Of a stretch of DNA of 34,070 nucleotides, positions 1-8,286 are shown in pieces. The translations under genes and the position numbers were made by a program. Position 1 is the first letter of the stretch. The number at the start of each line of letters is the position of its first letter. The notes under the pieces were generated by a model, which saw only the letters and a list, made by a program, of their open reading frames with translations, searched no databases and was not told where the DNA came from. The DNA comes from an uncultured Bacteroidota bacterium (GTDB taxonomy: Bacteria; Bacteroidota; Bacteroidia; Chitinophagales; Chitinophagaceae): contig CAJADG010000057.1 of assembly GCA_903938445.1 (NCBI GenBank), forward strand, positions 1 through 34,070. The letters run 5' to 3'.

Positions 1-1420
1 AAAAGGAACATACCAATGCAATGATCATTGTATTGGTTAGTACTTTAAAATAAGCACCTGCTACACCACACATTAACTCAAAAGGTAAGAAAATCACAAT
101 AGTACTTAATGAGGATCCAATCATTGCTGGAAGCAAATACTGAATTGCTTTGTAAACTAAGGAAGAAGTGGGTTCTTCAGGATGTTCTTCATGAGTTCGA
201 TGAATTTGTTCAACTACTACAATAGCATCATCTATAATTAATCCAATAGCAGCTGCTAAAGCGCCCAATGTCATTATATTAAAAGTCTGTCCAAACGCAT
301 ATAATAAAATAAGCGTTAAGCATAATATAATTGGAATAGTAATTAAAATTACCGTGCTTGATTTTAAAGAACGTAAAAATAAAATGGCAACAAATATGGC
401 TAATCCCAAACCTATCCATAAACTATCTGTTACACTTTTTATGGAATCTTGTACAAATTCTGCTTGAACATAAAATGGTTTAATAGTAACATCTTTAGGA
501 ATTAGTTTTTTTACGGCTTCTATTTTTACATTTAGCTTATCTGTCAAATCAATTAAGTTACTATTGGGTTGTTTTATTACAGCCAGTAACAATCCATCTT
601 TACCATTCGCATTTATCTTTACGTATTCTTTAGCTTCTTGGATTTGAACATCAGCTATATCTTTAAGTAAGACAATTCTTTTACCATCATTACTTAATAC
701 CACATTTTCCAATTGCGATTTGGATGAAACAGCAGCGTCCGTTGTAGTCAAATACAATAATCTATAATCTGCTAAATAACCGTTTGACTTGATAAAATTA
801 GTTTGAGACAATGCAGTATTAATCGCATCAGGAGTAATTCCAAGACTACTCATCTTTTGTGGATTCAAAGTAGTCCAATACTCTTTCGATTTTCCACCTA
901 TAACACGAATTTCAGCAACTCCTTCTACTTGAGATAAAAATGGCTTGATGGTATACATAGCAAGCATCTTCATTTCAATAGGAGATCTAGTAGCACTCTC
1001 TAATGAAAAACCTGCAATTGGCAATATAGAGGGATTCATACGCTCTACCGTAATATTAGTCTCCGGCGGAAGGGTATTTCGAATTTCATTTATTTTTGAC
1101 TCTATTCTTTGCTGGCTAATATCAATATTCGCATTCCAATCCATAAATGCAGAAATTTCACAGCTACCTCTGCTTGTAGTACTACGAATAGTTTTTAAAT
1201 CTGGAACTTGTTTTACTGCATTCTCTAATTGACGAGTCACAGTAACCATCATTTTTTTTACTGGCAGTTGACCCGCATCTGCAATAATTTTAATTTTTGG
1301 AAAAGTGATTTCAGGAAATAAGGATGTCTGAAATTTACTATAAGCAAAAAAACCGCCCAGCAGAATAAAGACAGCAATTACGGTGATAGGATTTTTATAG
1401 GAAGAGAAAAACTTTCTCAT
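1..1420 (-). CDS. RND efflux pump permease, N-terminal part (cut by window edge)
   Basis: This is the inner-membrane, proton-driven pump of a tripartite efflux complex. Reading the minus strand from the ATG at 1418-1420 gives an unbroken frame of about 473 codons that runs off the left edge; full-length relatives exceed 1000 residues. The protein opens with a first membrane helix (MRKFFSSYKNPITVIAVFIL), followed by a large periplasmic porter region and then helices 2-5. An Asp-Asp pair at residues 397-398 (motif GLIIDDAIVVVEQ) matches the TM4 proton-relay pair of the drug-type (HAE) RND branch rather than the metal-type branch. It follows the adaptor gene by 10 nt, so it is the third gene of the minus-strand operon. 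Substrate cannot be read from the sequence. The assignment to RND is firm; the subfamily is inferred. Confidence 0.93.
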   Translation of the reverse strand, partial: MRKFFSSYKNPITVIAVFILLGGFFAYSKFQTSLFPEITFPKIKIIADAGQLPVKKMMVTVTRQLENAVKQVPDLKTIRSTTSRGSCEISAFMDWNANIDISQQRIESKINEIRNTLPPETNITVERMNPSILPIAGFSLESATRSPIEMKMLAMYTIKPFLSQVEGVAEIRVIGGKSKEYWTTLNPQKMSSLGITPDAINTALSQTNFIKSNGYLADYRLLYLTTTDAAVSSKSQLENVVLSNDGKRIVLLKDIADVQIQEAKEYVKINANGKDGLLLAVIKQPNSNLIDLTDKLNVKIEAVKKLIPKDVTIKPFYVQAEFVQDSIKSVTDSLWIGLGLAIFVAILFLRSLKSSTVILITIPIILCLTLILLYAFGQTFNIMTLGALAAAIGLIIDDAIVVVEQIHRTHEEHPEEPTSSLVYKAIQYLLPAMIGSSLSTIVIFLPFELMCGVAGAYFKVLTNTMIIALVCSF

Positions 1421-1430
1421 ATTTGCTCAA

Positions 1431-2354
1431 TTATTTTATGATAACAACTTTTGCAGTATCGCTTAAACCATAATGTCCAGTTAAGACAATTTTATCATTC
1501 ACTGATAATTTTGGATCTAGCACTTCAACACTATTATTGTTTTCAATTCCTTTTTTAATATCTACTCTAACGGCAGTATTGCTGTCTAATAATTTCATGA
1601 TCCAAAATTCAGTTTGTGTTTCATTTGATAAAACAGCTTCTTTTGCAACCGAAACTGCATTTGATTTTGCTTGTTTTACTAAATTCACTTTTGCAATTAA
1701 GTTTTCAGGTATGTTTTGACTATTGTTTACCTTAATGATATATCGTTGAGTTTGAGCCACAGCATCAACTGTTGGTAATGGCGATTCAATTGTCCCATTC
1801 AAAATACTTGCATCTGGCAACTTTAATTGAATTTGTTTATTACTTAAAAGGAATGGTTTTAACTCATATGGAAGATCTAATAAAAAAACAAAACTTTTTG
1901 TATCGGTAATTGTAGCAATAACTTCTCCATCTTGTACATAATCACCAGCTTGATAATTAATTTGAGTAATATAACCAGTTCCAGGAGCTTTTACATGAAT
2001 CACTCCTTTAAAATGAAGTGAACTATCTAAACTATGTGTACTATTTTCCAAAACACTTGCTTCCTTAGTTTTAATTACAAACAAATCATCTCCCTTGTGT
2101 ACCAATTTACCTAAGCTAGCATTTACAATTTGTAAATATCCATTCGTATTTGACTTTACATTCGTTTTAAGTAAAAATGCAGATACAGCATTGAGCTCCA
2201 CTTCCTCTCTCATATTTCCTAAAGTAGGGGAAGTTAAAGTAATAGGTGTCCCTGTAACTGTTGTTGGTTCAGCGGCATCTTCCTTGACATTATTTTTACA
2301 GGCAATAATGCTGCTAAATGCAATTGAAGCAAAAATTATTTTGTAATAATTCAT
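1431..2354 (-). CDS. RND efflux periplasmic adaptor lipoprotein, short form
   Basis: Membrane-fusion (HlyD/AcrA-type) adaptor that should link the RND pump to the TolC-like channel. The N-terminus is a lipoprotein signal with SIIAC at the cleavage site, giving lipidated Cys19. Two lipoyl half-motifs are visible (around residues 70-95, GYLQIVNASLGKLVHKGDD, and 118-150, APGTGYITQINYQAGDYV), then beta-barrel and membrane-proximal regions. At 307 residues it is shorter than usual (about 350-400). Only some 25 residues separate the lipoyl halves, so the long alpha-helical hairpin that normally meets TolC appears to be absent. It sits 8 nt after the channel gene and 10 nt before the pump gene. Family is clear from motifs and context; loss of the hairpin is my reading of segment lengths. 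Confidence 0.88.
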   Translation of the reverse strand: MNYYKIIFASIAFSSIIACKNNVKEDAAEPTTVTGTPITLTSPTLGNMREEVELNAVSAFLLKTNVKSNTNGYLQIVNASLGKLVHKGDDLFVIKTKEASVLENSTHSLDSSLHFKGVIHVKAPGTGYITQINYQAGDYVQDGEVIATITDTKSFVFLLDLPYELKPFLLSNKQIQLKLPDASILNGTIESPLPTVDAVAQTQRYIIKVNNSQNIPENLIAKVNLVKQAKSNAVSVAKEAVLSNETQTEFWIMKLLDSNTAVRVDIKKGIENNNSVEVLDPKLSVNDKIVLTGHYGLSDTAKVVIIK

Positions 2355-2362
2355 TTTGATTT

Positions 2363-3601
2363 TTATTTTTTATTCCAGTAATTAATTTGATTAATAATCT
2401 GAAATTTATTAATAGTGTTTTGTGTAATAGTATTTTTTGCAAACAGAAAATTATTGATAGACAATATATAATCTGTAATACGTGCGTCACCTGATTCAAC
2501 TAATTTTTTTTGAGCATCCATCAACATTTCGGCATAATTGATTTGTTTTTCAGATGTAGTTATTATTTTATCAGTTGCATTCAATTGTTGCACTAATTGT
2601 AAGATTTGTTGATCATATTGTTTTTTAAAAAAGTCTCTATAATCTTGACGCGTTTGTTCTGCTATTTTTATGCGATCGGTTTGCATTTTTCTTTGATTGC
2701 CATCATAAATAGGTACTGTAATTGACACCCCTGCACTTGCTCCAAAATTCTTATAAGCATTTTCTGCAAAAGTGCTTAAATAACCTCCATCGGCATATAA
2801 ATTTACTTTAGGTTTATAGTTAAATTTTATTTGCGCTGATGCGTTTTTTAATTTAAAACTATCTACCGTAAATTGTTGGTAATAAACCGTATTTTCCACC
2901 ATTGAAATGGGTTCAATTTTGATGGCTGGATTCGCGAGTTGTACTTGATTGGTGTCTTTAATACCACACAAATAATTAAGTGCTGCTACTTCATTTTGAA
3001 ATTGAGCTTTTAACTGTTCAATTACAATTGATTGTTGTTGAGATGCAACTAAAATGTTTAAATAATCTGCTTGTTTATAAATTCCTTTATCAGTAAAATT
3101 TTTTAATAAGACTTGTTGTTTTAAAAGCAAATCGTTGATAGAATTATTAAAATTAATTTGCTGATAAACGCCAAAAGCAGTTATATATTGAGCAGTTATT
3201 GTTTTTATTAAATCCTGTGTCGAAATTTTACCAGCTATATTTAGTGATTCATTTAATAATCTAATGGCCTCATGTTGATTATTGAGATTTTCTTTGCTTA
3301 CTAATTTTTTGGTGGCTACGATTTGTTGTGCAAAATTGGTACCATTGGTAACTGCATAATCATAGCCCCATCCATTTAAAGAAGGTGCATAATTATTGGT
3401 ACTAACCCCATTTACTTGTGTTTTATAACCTGCTAAAATTCTTACACTATCAATTAAATTAGCTAAATGCTGATTTTTTAAATCTTTTAAAAGAGGGCTA
3501 TTTTCGAGACCTACCTGGATATAATCATCCACCTTTTTTTGCTGAGCAAGGCTAACATTAGATAAAACAAAGGCAACAACTATCGAAATAACATATTTCA
3601 T
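2363..3601 (-). CDS. TolC-family outer membrane efflux protein
   Basis: Outer-membrane channel of the tripartite pump and first gene of the minus-strand operon. The 412-residue protein starts with a Sec signal peptide (MKYVISIVVAFVLSNVSLAQ). It then shows two repeats of long Gln/Asn/Lys-rich helical stretches with short beta-strand segments, the usual TolC pattern. Examples are the helical region near residues 105-215 and the final one near 320-412; GASAGVSITVPIYDG near residue 290 is a typical outer-membrane strand motif of the family. Length is normal for Bacteroidota TolC-like proteins. The channel-adaptor-pump order with gaps of 8 and 10 nt supports co-transcription from the divergent region at 3602-3763. 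Confidence 0.9.
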   Translation of the reverse strand: MKYVISIVVAFVLSNVSLAQQKKVDDYIQVGLENSPLLKDLKNQHLANLIDSVRILAGYKTQVNGVSTNNYAPSLNGWGYDYAVTNGTNFAQQIVATKKLVSKENLNNQHEAIRLLNESLNIAGKISTQDLIKTITAQYITAFGVYQQINFNNSINDLLLKQQVLLKNFTDKGIYKQADYLNILVASQQQSIVIEQLKAQFQNEVAALNYLCGIKDTNQVQLANPAIKIEPISMVENTVYYQQFTVDSFKLKNASAQIKFNYKPKVNLYADGGYLSTFAENAYKNFGASAGVSITVPIYDGNQRKMQTDRIKIAEQTRQDYRDFFKKQYDQQILQLVQQLNATDKIITTSEKQINYAEMLMDAQKKLVESGDARITDYILSINNFLFAKNTITQNTINKFQIINQINYWNKK

Positions 3602-3763
3602 TTCACAATTATTTTGTTGAAATTACTAATACCCTTACGTAAATACCATATTTAAGGTAAAATTTACAAGTTTAAATGTTCATTTTAAATAGGGCAGAAC
3701 TTCATATTTTATAACGTTTTTTAAATTGATATATTTTGTTAACTTAGGTATATAATTAATTAT
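3602..3763. promoter_or_regulatory. Divergent intergenic region, TolC operon / class V aminotransferase
   Basis: AT-rich spacer of 162 bp between two divergent start codons, so it must hold promoters for both sides. On the plus strand, TATATTTTG at 3730-3738 resembles the Bacteroidota -7 element TAnnTTTG with one extra T, and lies 25 nt before the start at 3764. On the minus strand the nearest candidate is the imperfect CAAGTTTA (reverse complement of TAnnTTTG with one mismatch) near 3668-3676. An AT-only 16-bp palindrome at 3750-3765 runs into the start codon but could be chance. Sites are tentative. Confidence 0.35.
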
Positions 3764-5062
3764 ATGGCAAATCGTCGCAATTTTGTAAAGCAAATTGGCT
3801 TGTTGGCCGGTACTTTTTCTGCTGAGAGCTTATTTAATCAAGCACATGCTGCGGAGTTTGAGCATCAAAACCTGATAAAAAAAGACTTAACAGCCAAGGA
3901 GTTAGCTACCGATGAGGACTACTGGTCCATCATTCAACAAAGCTATACCACTAGCCCTGCACTTATTAATTTAAACAATGGAGGCGTTAGCCCTAGTCCC
4001 CGTATCGTTCAGGAAGCAGTAGAACGATTTAATAAAATGACCAATGAAGGTCCTTCTTATTATATGTGGCGTATTTTGGATCAAGGGCGCGAACCATTAA
4101 GGTATAAATTAGCCGAGTTAGCAGGTGCGGATCCTGAAGAAATCGCCATCAACAGAAATGCAACTGAAGCATTAAATACAGTCATCTTTGGTTTGAACTT
4201 AAAAGCAGGAGATGAAGTAATTGGAACAAAACAGGATTATCCCAACATGATTAATGCTTGGAGACAAAGAGCCGAAAGAGAAGGCATTGTGTACAAGCAA
4301 ATCAATTTTCAGTTTCCAATAGAAAATGATGAGGAAATTGTTGCAGGTTTTGAGAAAGCAATTACTCCAAAAACTAAAATCATTCATATTACCCATATCA
4401 TCAATTGGATTGGACAAATATTGCCTGTAAAAAAAATCACAGCCATGGCTAAAAAACATGGTATTGAAACTATAGTAGATGGCGCACATAGCTTTGGATT
4501 ATTAGATTATAAAATTCCAGCATTAGGTTGTGATTATTACGGAACTTCTTTACATAAGTTTTTATCTGCACCCATTGGTAGTGGAATGTTATGGATAAAG
4601 AAAGAAAATATTGAAAAGATATGGCCATTGGTTTGTAACGATAAACCAAAGAGTGCAGACATAAGAAAGTTTGAAACCATTGGTACGAGGAGCTTTCCCA
4701 TTGAGCAAGGTATTGGTGAAGCAGTAAATTTTCAAAATGGAATTGGAAGTAAAAGAAAAGAAGAGCGTATTAGATATTTAAAAAATTATTGGGCAAGCCG
4801 AGTTCAAAATATTCCTAAAGTTAAAATACACACTTCCTTTAAAGATGAATATGCATGCGCTATTTGTGGTGTAAGTATTGATGGCATGACACCAGGCGAA
4901 TTAGATGGGGCATTGTTTAACAATTATAAAATTCATACTGTAGGAATTGTATGGGAAAATATTAGTTGTGTGCGTATTACGCCACATGTATATACTAGAA
5001 TCCAGGATTTAGATAAATTAGTGATGGCCATAGATACGATAGCCAAAAAAGGAAAAGCTTAG
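3764..5062 (+). CDS. Tat-exported class V aminotransferase / isopenicillin-N-epimerase-like PLP enzyme
   Basis: Fold-type I PLP enzyme of the class V aminotransferase family (CefD/NifS/selenocysteine-lyase relatives). The predicted Schiff-base lysine is K265 in TSLHKFLSAPIGSG. The PLP-nitrogen aspartate is D239 in IVDGAHSFG, with H242 stacking. NGGVSPSPR near residue 72 and NRNATEALN near residue 130 match the phosphate/substrate side of the CefD-like branch. The N-terminus carries a twin-arginine motif (NRRNFVKQIG) followed by a short hydrophobic stretch and AHAAE, so export as a folded holoenzyme is likely. At 432 residues the length is usual. The gene is monocistronic: divergent from the efflux operon and closed by a strong terminator at 5096-5134. 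Substrate and reaction (epimerase, lyase or transaminase) cannot be decided. Confidence 0.88.
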   Translation: MANRRNFVKQIGLLAGTFSAESLFNQAHAAEFEHQNLIKKDLTAKELATDEDYWSIIQQSYTTSPALINLNNGGVSPSPRIVQEAVERFNKMTNEGPSYYMWRILDQGREPLRYKLAELAGADPEEIAINRNATEALNTVIFGLNLKAGDEVIGTKQDYPNMINAWRQRAEREGIVYKQINFQFPIENDEEIVAGFEKAITPKTKIIHITHIINWIGQILPVKKITAMAKKHGIETIVDGAHSFGLLDYKIPALGCDYYGTSLHKFLSAPIGSGMLWIKKENIEKIWPLVCNDKPKSADIRKFETIGTRSFPIEQGIGEAVNFQNGIGSKRKEERIRYLKNYWASRVQNIPKVKIHTSFKDEYACAICGVSIDGMTPGELDGALFNNYKIHTVGIVWENISCVRITPHVYTRIQDLDKLVMAIDTIAKKGKA

Positions 5063-5095
5063 TATTTAAGCAATTCGGGAACTACTTTTAGAGAT

Positions 5096-5140
5096 ACCCA
5101 TACTTTTAAATACATCAAGTTTAAAAGTATGGGTTTTTTA
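5096..5140 (+). terminator. Rho-independent terminator after the class V aminotransferase
   Basis: A perfect 15-bp inverted repeat (ACCCATACTTTTAAA at 5096-5110, its complement at 5120-5134) encloses a 9-nt loop and runs into a T-rich tract from 5134. It lies 33 nt after the stop codon at 5062. Oddly, the right arm contains the ATG (5129) of the next predicted gene, so the hairpin could also shut translation of that gene in any read-through transcript. Confidence 0.85.
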
Positions 5141-5683
5141 TTTTTTCAAAATCAGAAAAAGGTTTGCGTTTATTTTCTTTTGGGAATAGTGAGTGATGTA
5201 AACGCTCAACATACCAATACAATACATTTTATAGACCCATATACTTTGAATGTATTGGGTAATACTTATCAATTCAACAATATGGCTTTGGATTGGAGTG
5301 TTGGTGAAACGCCCCTGATTCAAATGTTAGACTTACAAAAACAGTATCAATTATCTACTGGTTTTTTACAAGGTAGCTATTATCCGCAATTACTCTATCA
5401 GCAACTTGATAGCTTTTCCATTCAAATAAAGGTAGGACCTAACCCATTTAGTAATCGAATAATTATCCAAAGCAAAGTAGATGAACTTATAATTACTTCC
5501 ATTCAGCTAATTGATTTTCAAGGTAACCATCTATACAATTCAAAAGAAAATTTTTCAGGACTTCAATTTTACAAAGAAATAACAGTGAAAAAATTAGTAG
5601 TGCCCATTTGTTTTTTGGAAATACAGTATACCCTCTCAGATCATATTTATAAATCAAAATATTTAAAATTAATTCAACACTAA
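5129..5683 (+). CDS. Secreted protein with degenerate T9SS C-terminal sorting domain
   Basis: Small 184-residue protein of a type common in Bacteroidota that use the type IX secretion system. The N-terminal 27 residues hold a signal-peptide-like segment (KKVCVYFLLGIVSDVNAQ). Residues 52-84 contain the recurring motif LDWSVGETPLIQ ... LSTGFLQG seen in small T9SS cargo. Residues 100-184 look like a type A sorting domain: VGPNPFSNRIIIQ at 102-114, a central IQLIDFQGNHLY, and a C-terminal YKSKYLKLIQH. The usual 'L..G.Y.L.I' strand is altered (LVVPICFLEIQ). The ATG at 5129 sits inside the right arm of a terminator hairpin. The only later in-frame starts (TTG 5180, GTG 5189) would remove the signal peptide, so I keep 5129. 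Its stop is directly followed by the next ATG. Confidence 0.72.
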   Translation: MGFLFFQNQKKVCVYFLLGIVSDVNAQHTNTIHFIDPYTLNVLGNTYQFNNMALDWSVGETPLIQMLDLQKQYQLSTGFLQGSYYPQLLYQQLDSFSIQIKVGPNPFSNRIIIQSKVDELIITSIQLIDFQGNHLYNSKENFSGLQFYKEITVKKLVVPICFLEIQYTLSDHIYKSKYLKLIQH

Positions 5684-7015
5684 ATGAAATGTATTCTCTC
5701 TATAATTTTAATGAATTGCTTTTTAATCAATATGGTGTGTGCTCAAAACAATAAGGGTATTCACTTTCAGGCCATTGCTCGAAACGAAAATGGTATTATT
5801 ATTCCTAACAAACATATCACCATTCGTATTACCCTATTAACTGATTCTAGTTTCGGGAACAAAATATACCAGGAAATAAAATCAGTCACAACGAATATGC
5901 TAGGACTCCTATTTATTGATATTGGCAATGAGGAGCCAGGAAAAGTAGTAACGATTGGAAATTTTAATGAAATCAACTGGAGTGCGCAATCATTTTATTT
6001 ACAAGTGGAACTTGACCCAAATAATGCATTGTCTTTTTTAAATGCCGGCATTGAAAAAATAAATTACGTACCACTTGCATTTTACGCTGAAAAATCCAAT
6101 ATGGTGGAAAGCATTGTTCCGATTGAGTTAGGGGGTACAGGAGTAGGAACGGTGAAAGAAATCATTAAATTATTAAATATAGATAAAGTAAATAATACCC
6201 CAGATAGTTTAAAGCCCATTAGCAATGCTATAAATGTTGCACTCAATGAAAAATTAAAAAAATCAGATACGATATTTTTAAGTAACAGAATTAATGCGAT
6301 TCCCAAAATTGATACCTTATTCATTAATAATAAACTAAATCAAAAATTGAATACGATTGATACTATTAAATTATCCAACCGAATCAATTTAAAATTAAAC
6401 AACTCTGATACGCTAGGTTTAGTAAATCGAATTTTATTAGCCACAAAAACCGATACTATAAGTTTAAGCAATAGAATAAATAATAAAATAAATCTGGGTG
6501 GAGTAAATAATAATGACATTATAAGTGGACTAGGCTATACTCCGGTAAAAAACAATTTTGGTATTTTTTATGACACATCAAAACAAGTTACAAATATTGC
6601 AACCGCTACCGCTATTAAATTTAATTTTCTACAAGCGGCTTTTAAGATAAATATTTCATTTAATACCTCAGGAAACCCAACAAGAATAATGGTTTTAGAG
6701 GCAGGTATGTATCAAGTAAATTTTCATGTTCAATTTATTAAACCTGATATAGGTACAGATGAGGTAAGTATTTGGATAAGAAAAAATGGCAGCGCCTATC
6801 CCAACACGCATACAAGCTATATAATACAGGGAGCTGGTTTTAAAAATATCTTTATCGGAAACTGTTTTATAGAGTTAGGTACCAATGACTATATTGAGCT
6901 ATTTTATAGTGTTAAAAATAGCAGCACTACGGTATACGGCACTACTCCAATTACTACAACACCCTCAAGGCCAGCTACACCTTCTGCTTACTTAAGCATC
7001 CATTCAGTGAATTAA
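5684..7015 (+). CDS. Secreted fibre-like surface protein with tail-fibre motifs and a beta-sandwich head
   Basis: A 443-residue protein with a signal peptide (cleavage near VCAQ21). Residues 24-135 form a domain found in many Bacteroidota secreted proteins (GIHFQAIARNENG ... INWSAQSFYLQVELD ... YVPLAFYAEKS). Residues 145-155 read VPIELGGTGVG, like the GGTGATT motif of tail-fibre proteins. Residues 192-270 hold about five 16-residue repeats of the form xSDTIxLSNRINxKLN, probably a rod or coiled coil. Residues 282-288 read GLGYTPV, a second tail-fibre motif. The last 150 residues look like a C1q/TNF-type jelly roll. It begins at the base after the previous stop codon, so translation is probably coupled. 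No T9SS sorting domain is visible at its own C-terminus. The function as an adhesin or trimeric fibre is inference. Confidence 0.75.
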   Translation: MKCILSIILMNCFLINMVCAQNNKGIHFQAIARNENGIIIPNKHITIRITLLTDSSFGNKIYQEIKSVTTNMLGLLFIDIGNEEPGKVVTIGNFNEINWSAQSFYLQVELDPNNALSFLNAGIEKINYVPLAFYAEKSNMVESIVPIELGGTGVGTVKEIIKLLNIDKVNNTPDSLKPISNAINVALNEKLKKSDTIFLSNRINAIPKIDTLFINNKLNQKLNTIDTIKLSNRINLKLNNSDTLGLVNRILLATKTDTISLSNRINNKINLGGVNNNDIISGLGYTPVKNNFGIFYDTSKQVTNIATATAIKFNFLQAAFKINISFNTSGNPTRIMVLEAGMYQVNFHVQFIKPDIGTDEVSIWIRKNGSAYPNTHTSYIIQGAGFKNIFIGNCFIELGTNDYIELFYSVKNSSTTVYGTTPITTTPSRPATPSAYLSIHSVN

Positions 7016-8286
7016 CCAAATGGTTGCTCAATGGAGATGCTCTGTTTTGTAAAAAAATGTGGTCCATCTTCTCCAATATATAAACAGTCCTCTAATCTTA
7101 TTCCAAATTCACCTGGAATAGAAATTGTGGGTTCATTGCTAAAACACATACCAATCTGAATTGGAGTTTTATTGCCTTTTACAAAATTGGTCCACTCATG
7201 TCCATCTAATCCAATACCATGACCTGTTCGATGTGGCAATCCTGGCAATTGATAATTTTTATGAAAGCCTGCTTTTTCAATAACGGCTCTAGCAGCTGCA
7301 TCTACTACTTCACAGGGTGCTCCAATTTTAATAGCTGCAAAAGCGGCATCCTGCGCTTGCTTTTCCGTATTCCAAACATCTATTTGACGTTGCGAAGGCT
7401 TGCCTACACAAATGGTTCTTGATATATCTGATTCATACCCTTCGCAAGTAGTACCTCCATCAATTAATACAATATCTCCCTCCTGAATAGTTTGAGGTGC
7501 AATACTTCCATGTGGCAATGCGGAATACTTTCCTACAATCACCATGGCTCCACCACTAAAACCTAGTTTTCTAAATGCACTACTAATATTAGCACTCAAT
7601 TCAGTTTGAGACATCCCTGGCTTAATACTAGGAAATGCTAATCTATACGCTTCTATAGTTACATCATTGGCAATTTGTAATAAAGCAATTTCTGCCTTGC
7701 TTTTAATCATTCTACAACCTGCAGTAATTGGCGTAGCATCCACTATTTCCATACCAGGAGCTGCTTTTTTAACACCATCTGCAATGAAAAAACGAACGCG
7801 TTCTTCCATTCCAATTTTATGATGCACTACTCCTCTGTCTTTTACCGCACCAGCAATTAAAGCATAAGGACTTTCATGTTCTTCCCAACAACGCACTTCA
7901 TCTCCAAACACTGGCTTAATCAATTCCTTCGCACGATCTTCTTCAAATTTTGGACAGATATAAATAATGGATCCTTTAGCAGGTATTACAACACCAAAAG
8001 TGCGCTCACTTTGACCCCATCTCATGCCGGTAAAATAAAAACAAGAAGTGGTGCCTTCTAAAAAAATTGCATCTATTTTTTGTTGCTCCATTAATTCCTG
8101 TGCGCGTGCAATTCTTTGCTTTCTTTCATCCACTGAAATGGGAACTATTTTATCTTTAAAACTATTATTTACAGTAGTTGTAGCGTTATTTTGACCTATT
8201 GCATATTTACCCAATGGAAGTGTAGCAGCAGTCAATGCTGAAAGACCTAAAAACTTTCTTCTATTAAATTGAGTATCTTTTTTCAT
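7012..8286 (-). CDS. Tat-exported M24 family metallopeptidase (Xaa-Pro aminopeptidase/dipeptidase-like)
   Basis: Metallopeptidase of the pita-bread (M24) fold, which removes an N-terminal residue next to proline or splits Xaa-Pro dipeptides. All five dinuclear metal ligands are visible: D276 and D287 (VLIDGG ... ESDISRT), H356 (RTGHGIG), E385 (SNEPTIS) and E399 (IRLEDCL). An N-terminal creatinase-like domain spans about residues 50-190. The N-terminus has a twin-arginine signal (FNRRKFLGLSALTAATLPLG), so the enzyme is probably exported folded with its metals. The length of 424 residues is normal. Its stop overlaps the stop of the convergent fibre-like gene by 4 nt, leaving no room for a terminator. 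Exact peptide specificity is not readable. Confidence 0.9.
   Translation of the reverse strand: MKKDTQFNRRKFLGLSALTAATLPLGKYAIGQNNATTTVNNSFKDKIVPISVDERKQRIARAQELMEQQKIDAIFLEGTTSCFYFTGMRWGQSERTFGVVIPAKGSIIYICPKFEEDRAKELIKPVFGDEVRCWEEHESPYALIAGAVKDRGVVHHKIGMEERVRFFIADGVKKAAPGMEIVDATPITAGCRMIKSKAEIALLQIANDVTIEAYRLAFPSIKPGMSQTELSANISSAFRKLGFSGGAMVIVGKYSALPHGSIAPQTIQEGDIVLIDGGTTCEGYESDISRTICVGKPSQRQIDVWNTEKQAQDAAFAAIKIGAPCEVVDAAARAVIEKAGFHKNYQLPGLPHRTGHGIGLDGHEWTNFVKGNKTPIQIGMCFSNEPTISIPGEFGIRLEDCLYIGEDGPHFFTKQSISIEQPFG

Noticed and set aside
945..1232. Open frame on the plus strand opposite the RND pump gene
   Set aside because: It is a shadow of the pump coding frame, which shows clear RND motifs including the Asp-Asp pair.
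3750..3765. 16-bp perfect palindrome ATATAATTAATTATAT running into the aminotransferase start codon
   Set aside because: It is made only of A and T in an AT-rich spacer, where such palindromes arise often by chance; kept only as a note in the intergenic entry.
5129..7015. Idea that the fibre-like gene marks a prophage remnant
   Set aside because: No capsid, tail, integrase, lysis or attachment-site sequence is nearby, both genes have signal peptides, and the partner has a T9SS-type sorting domain.
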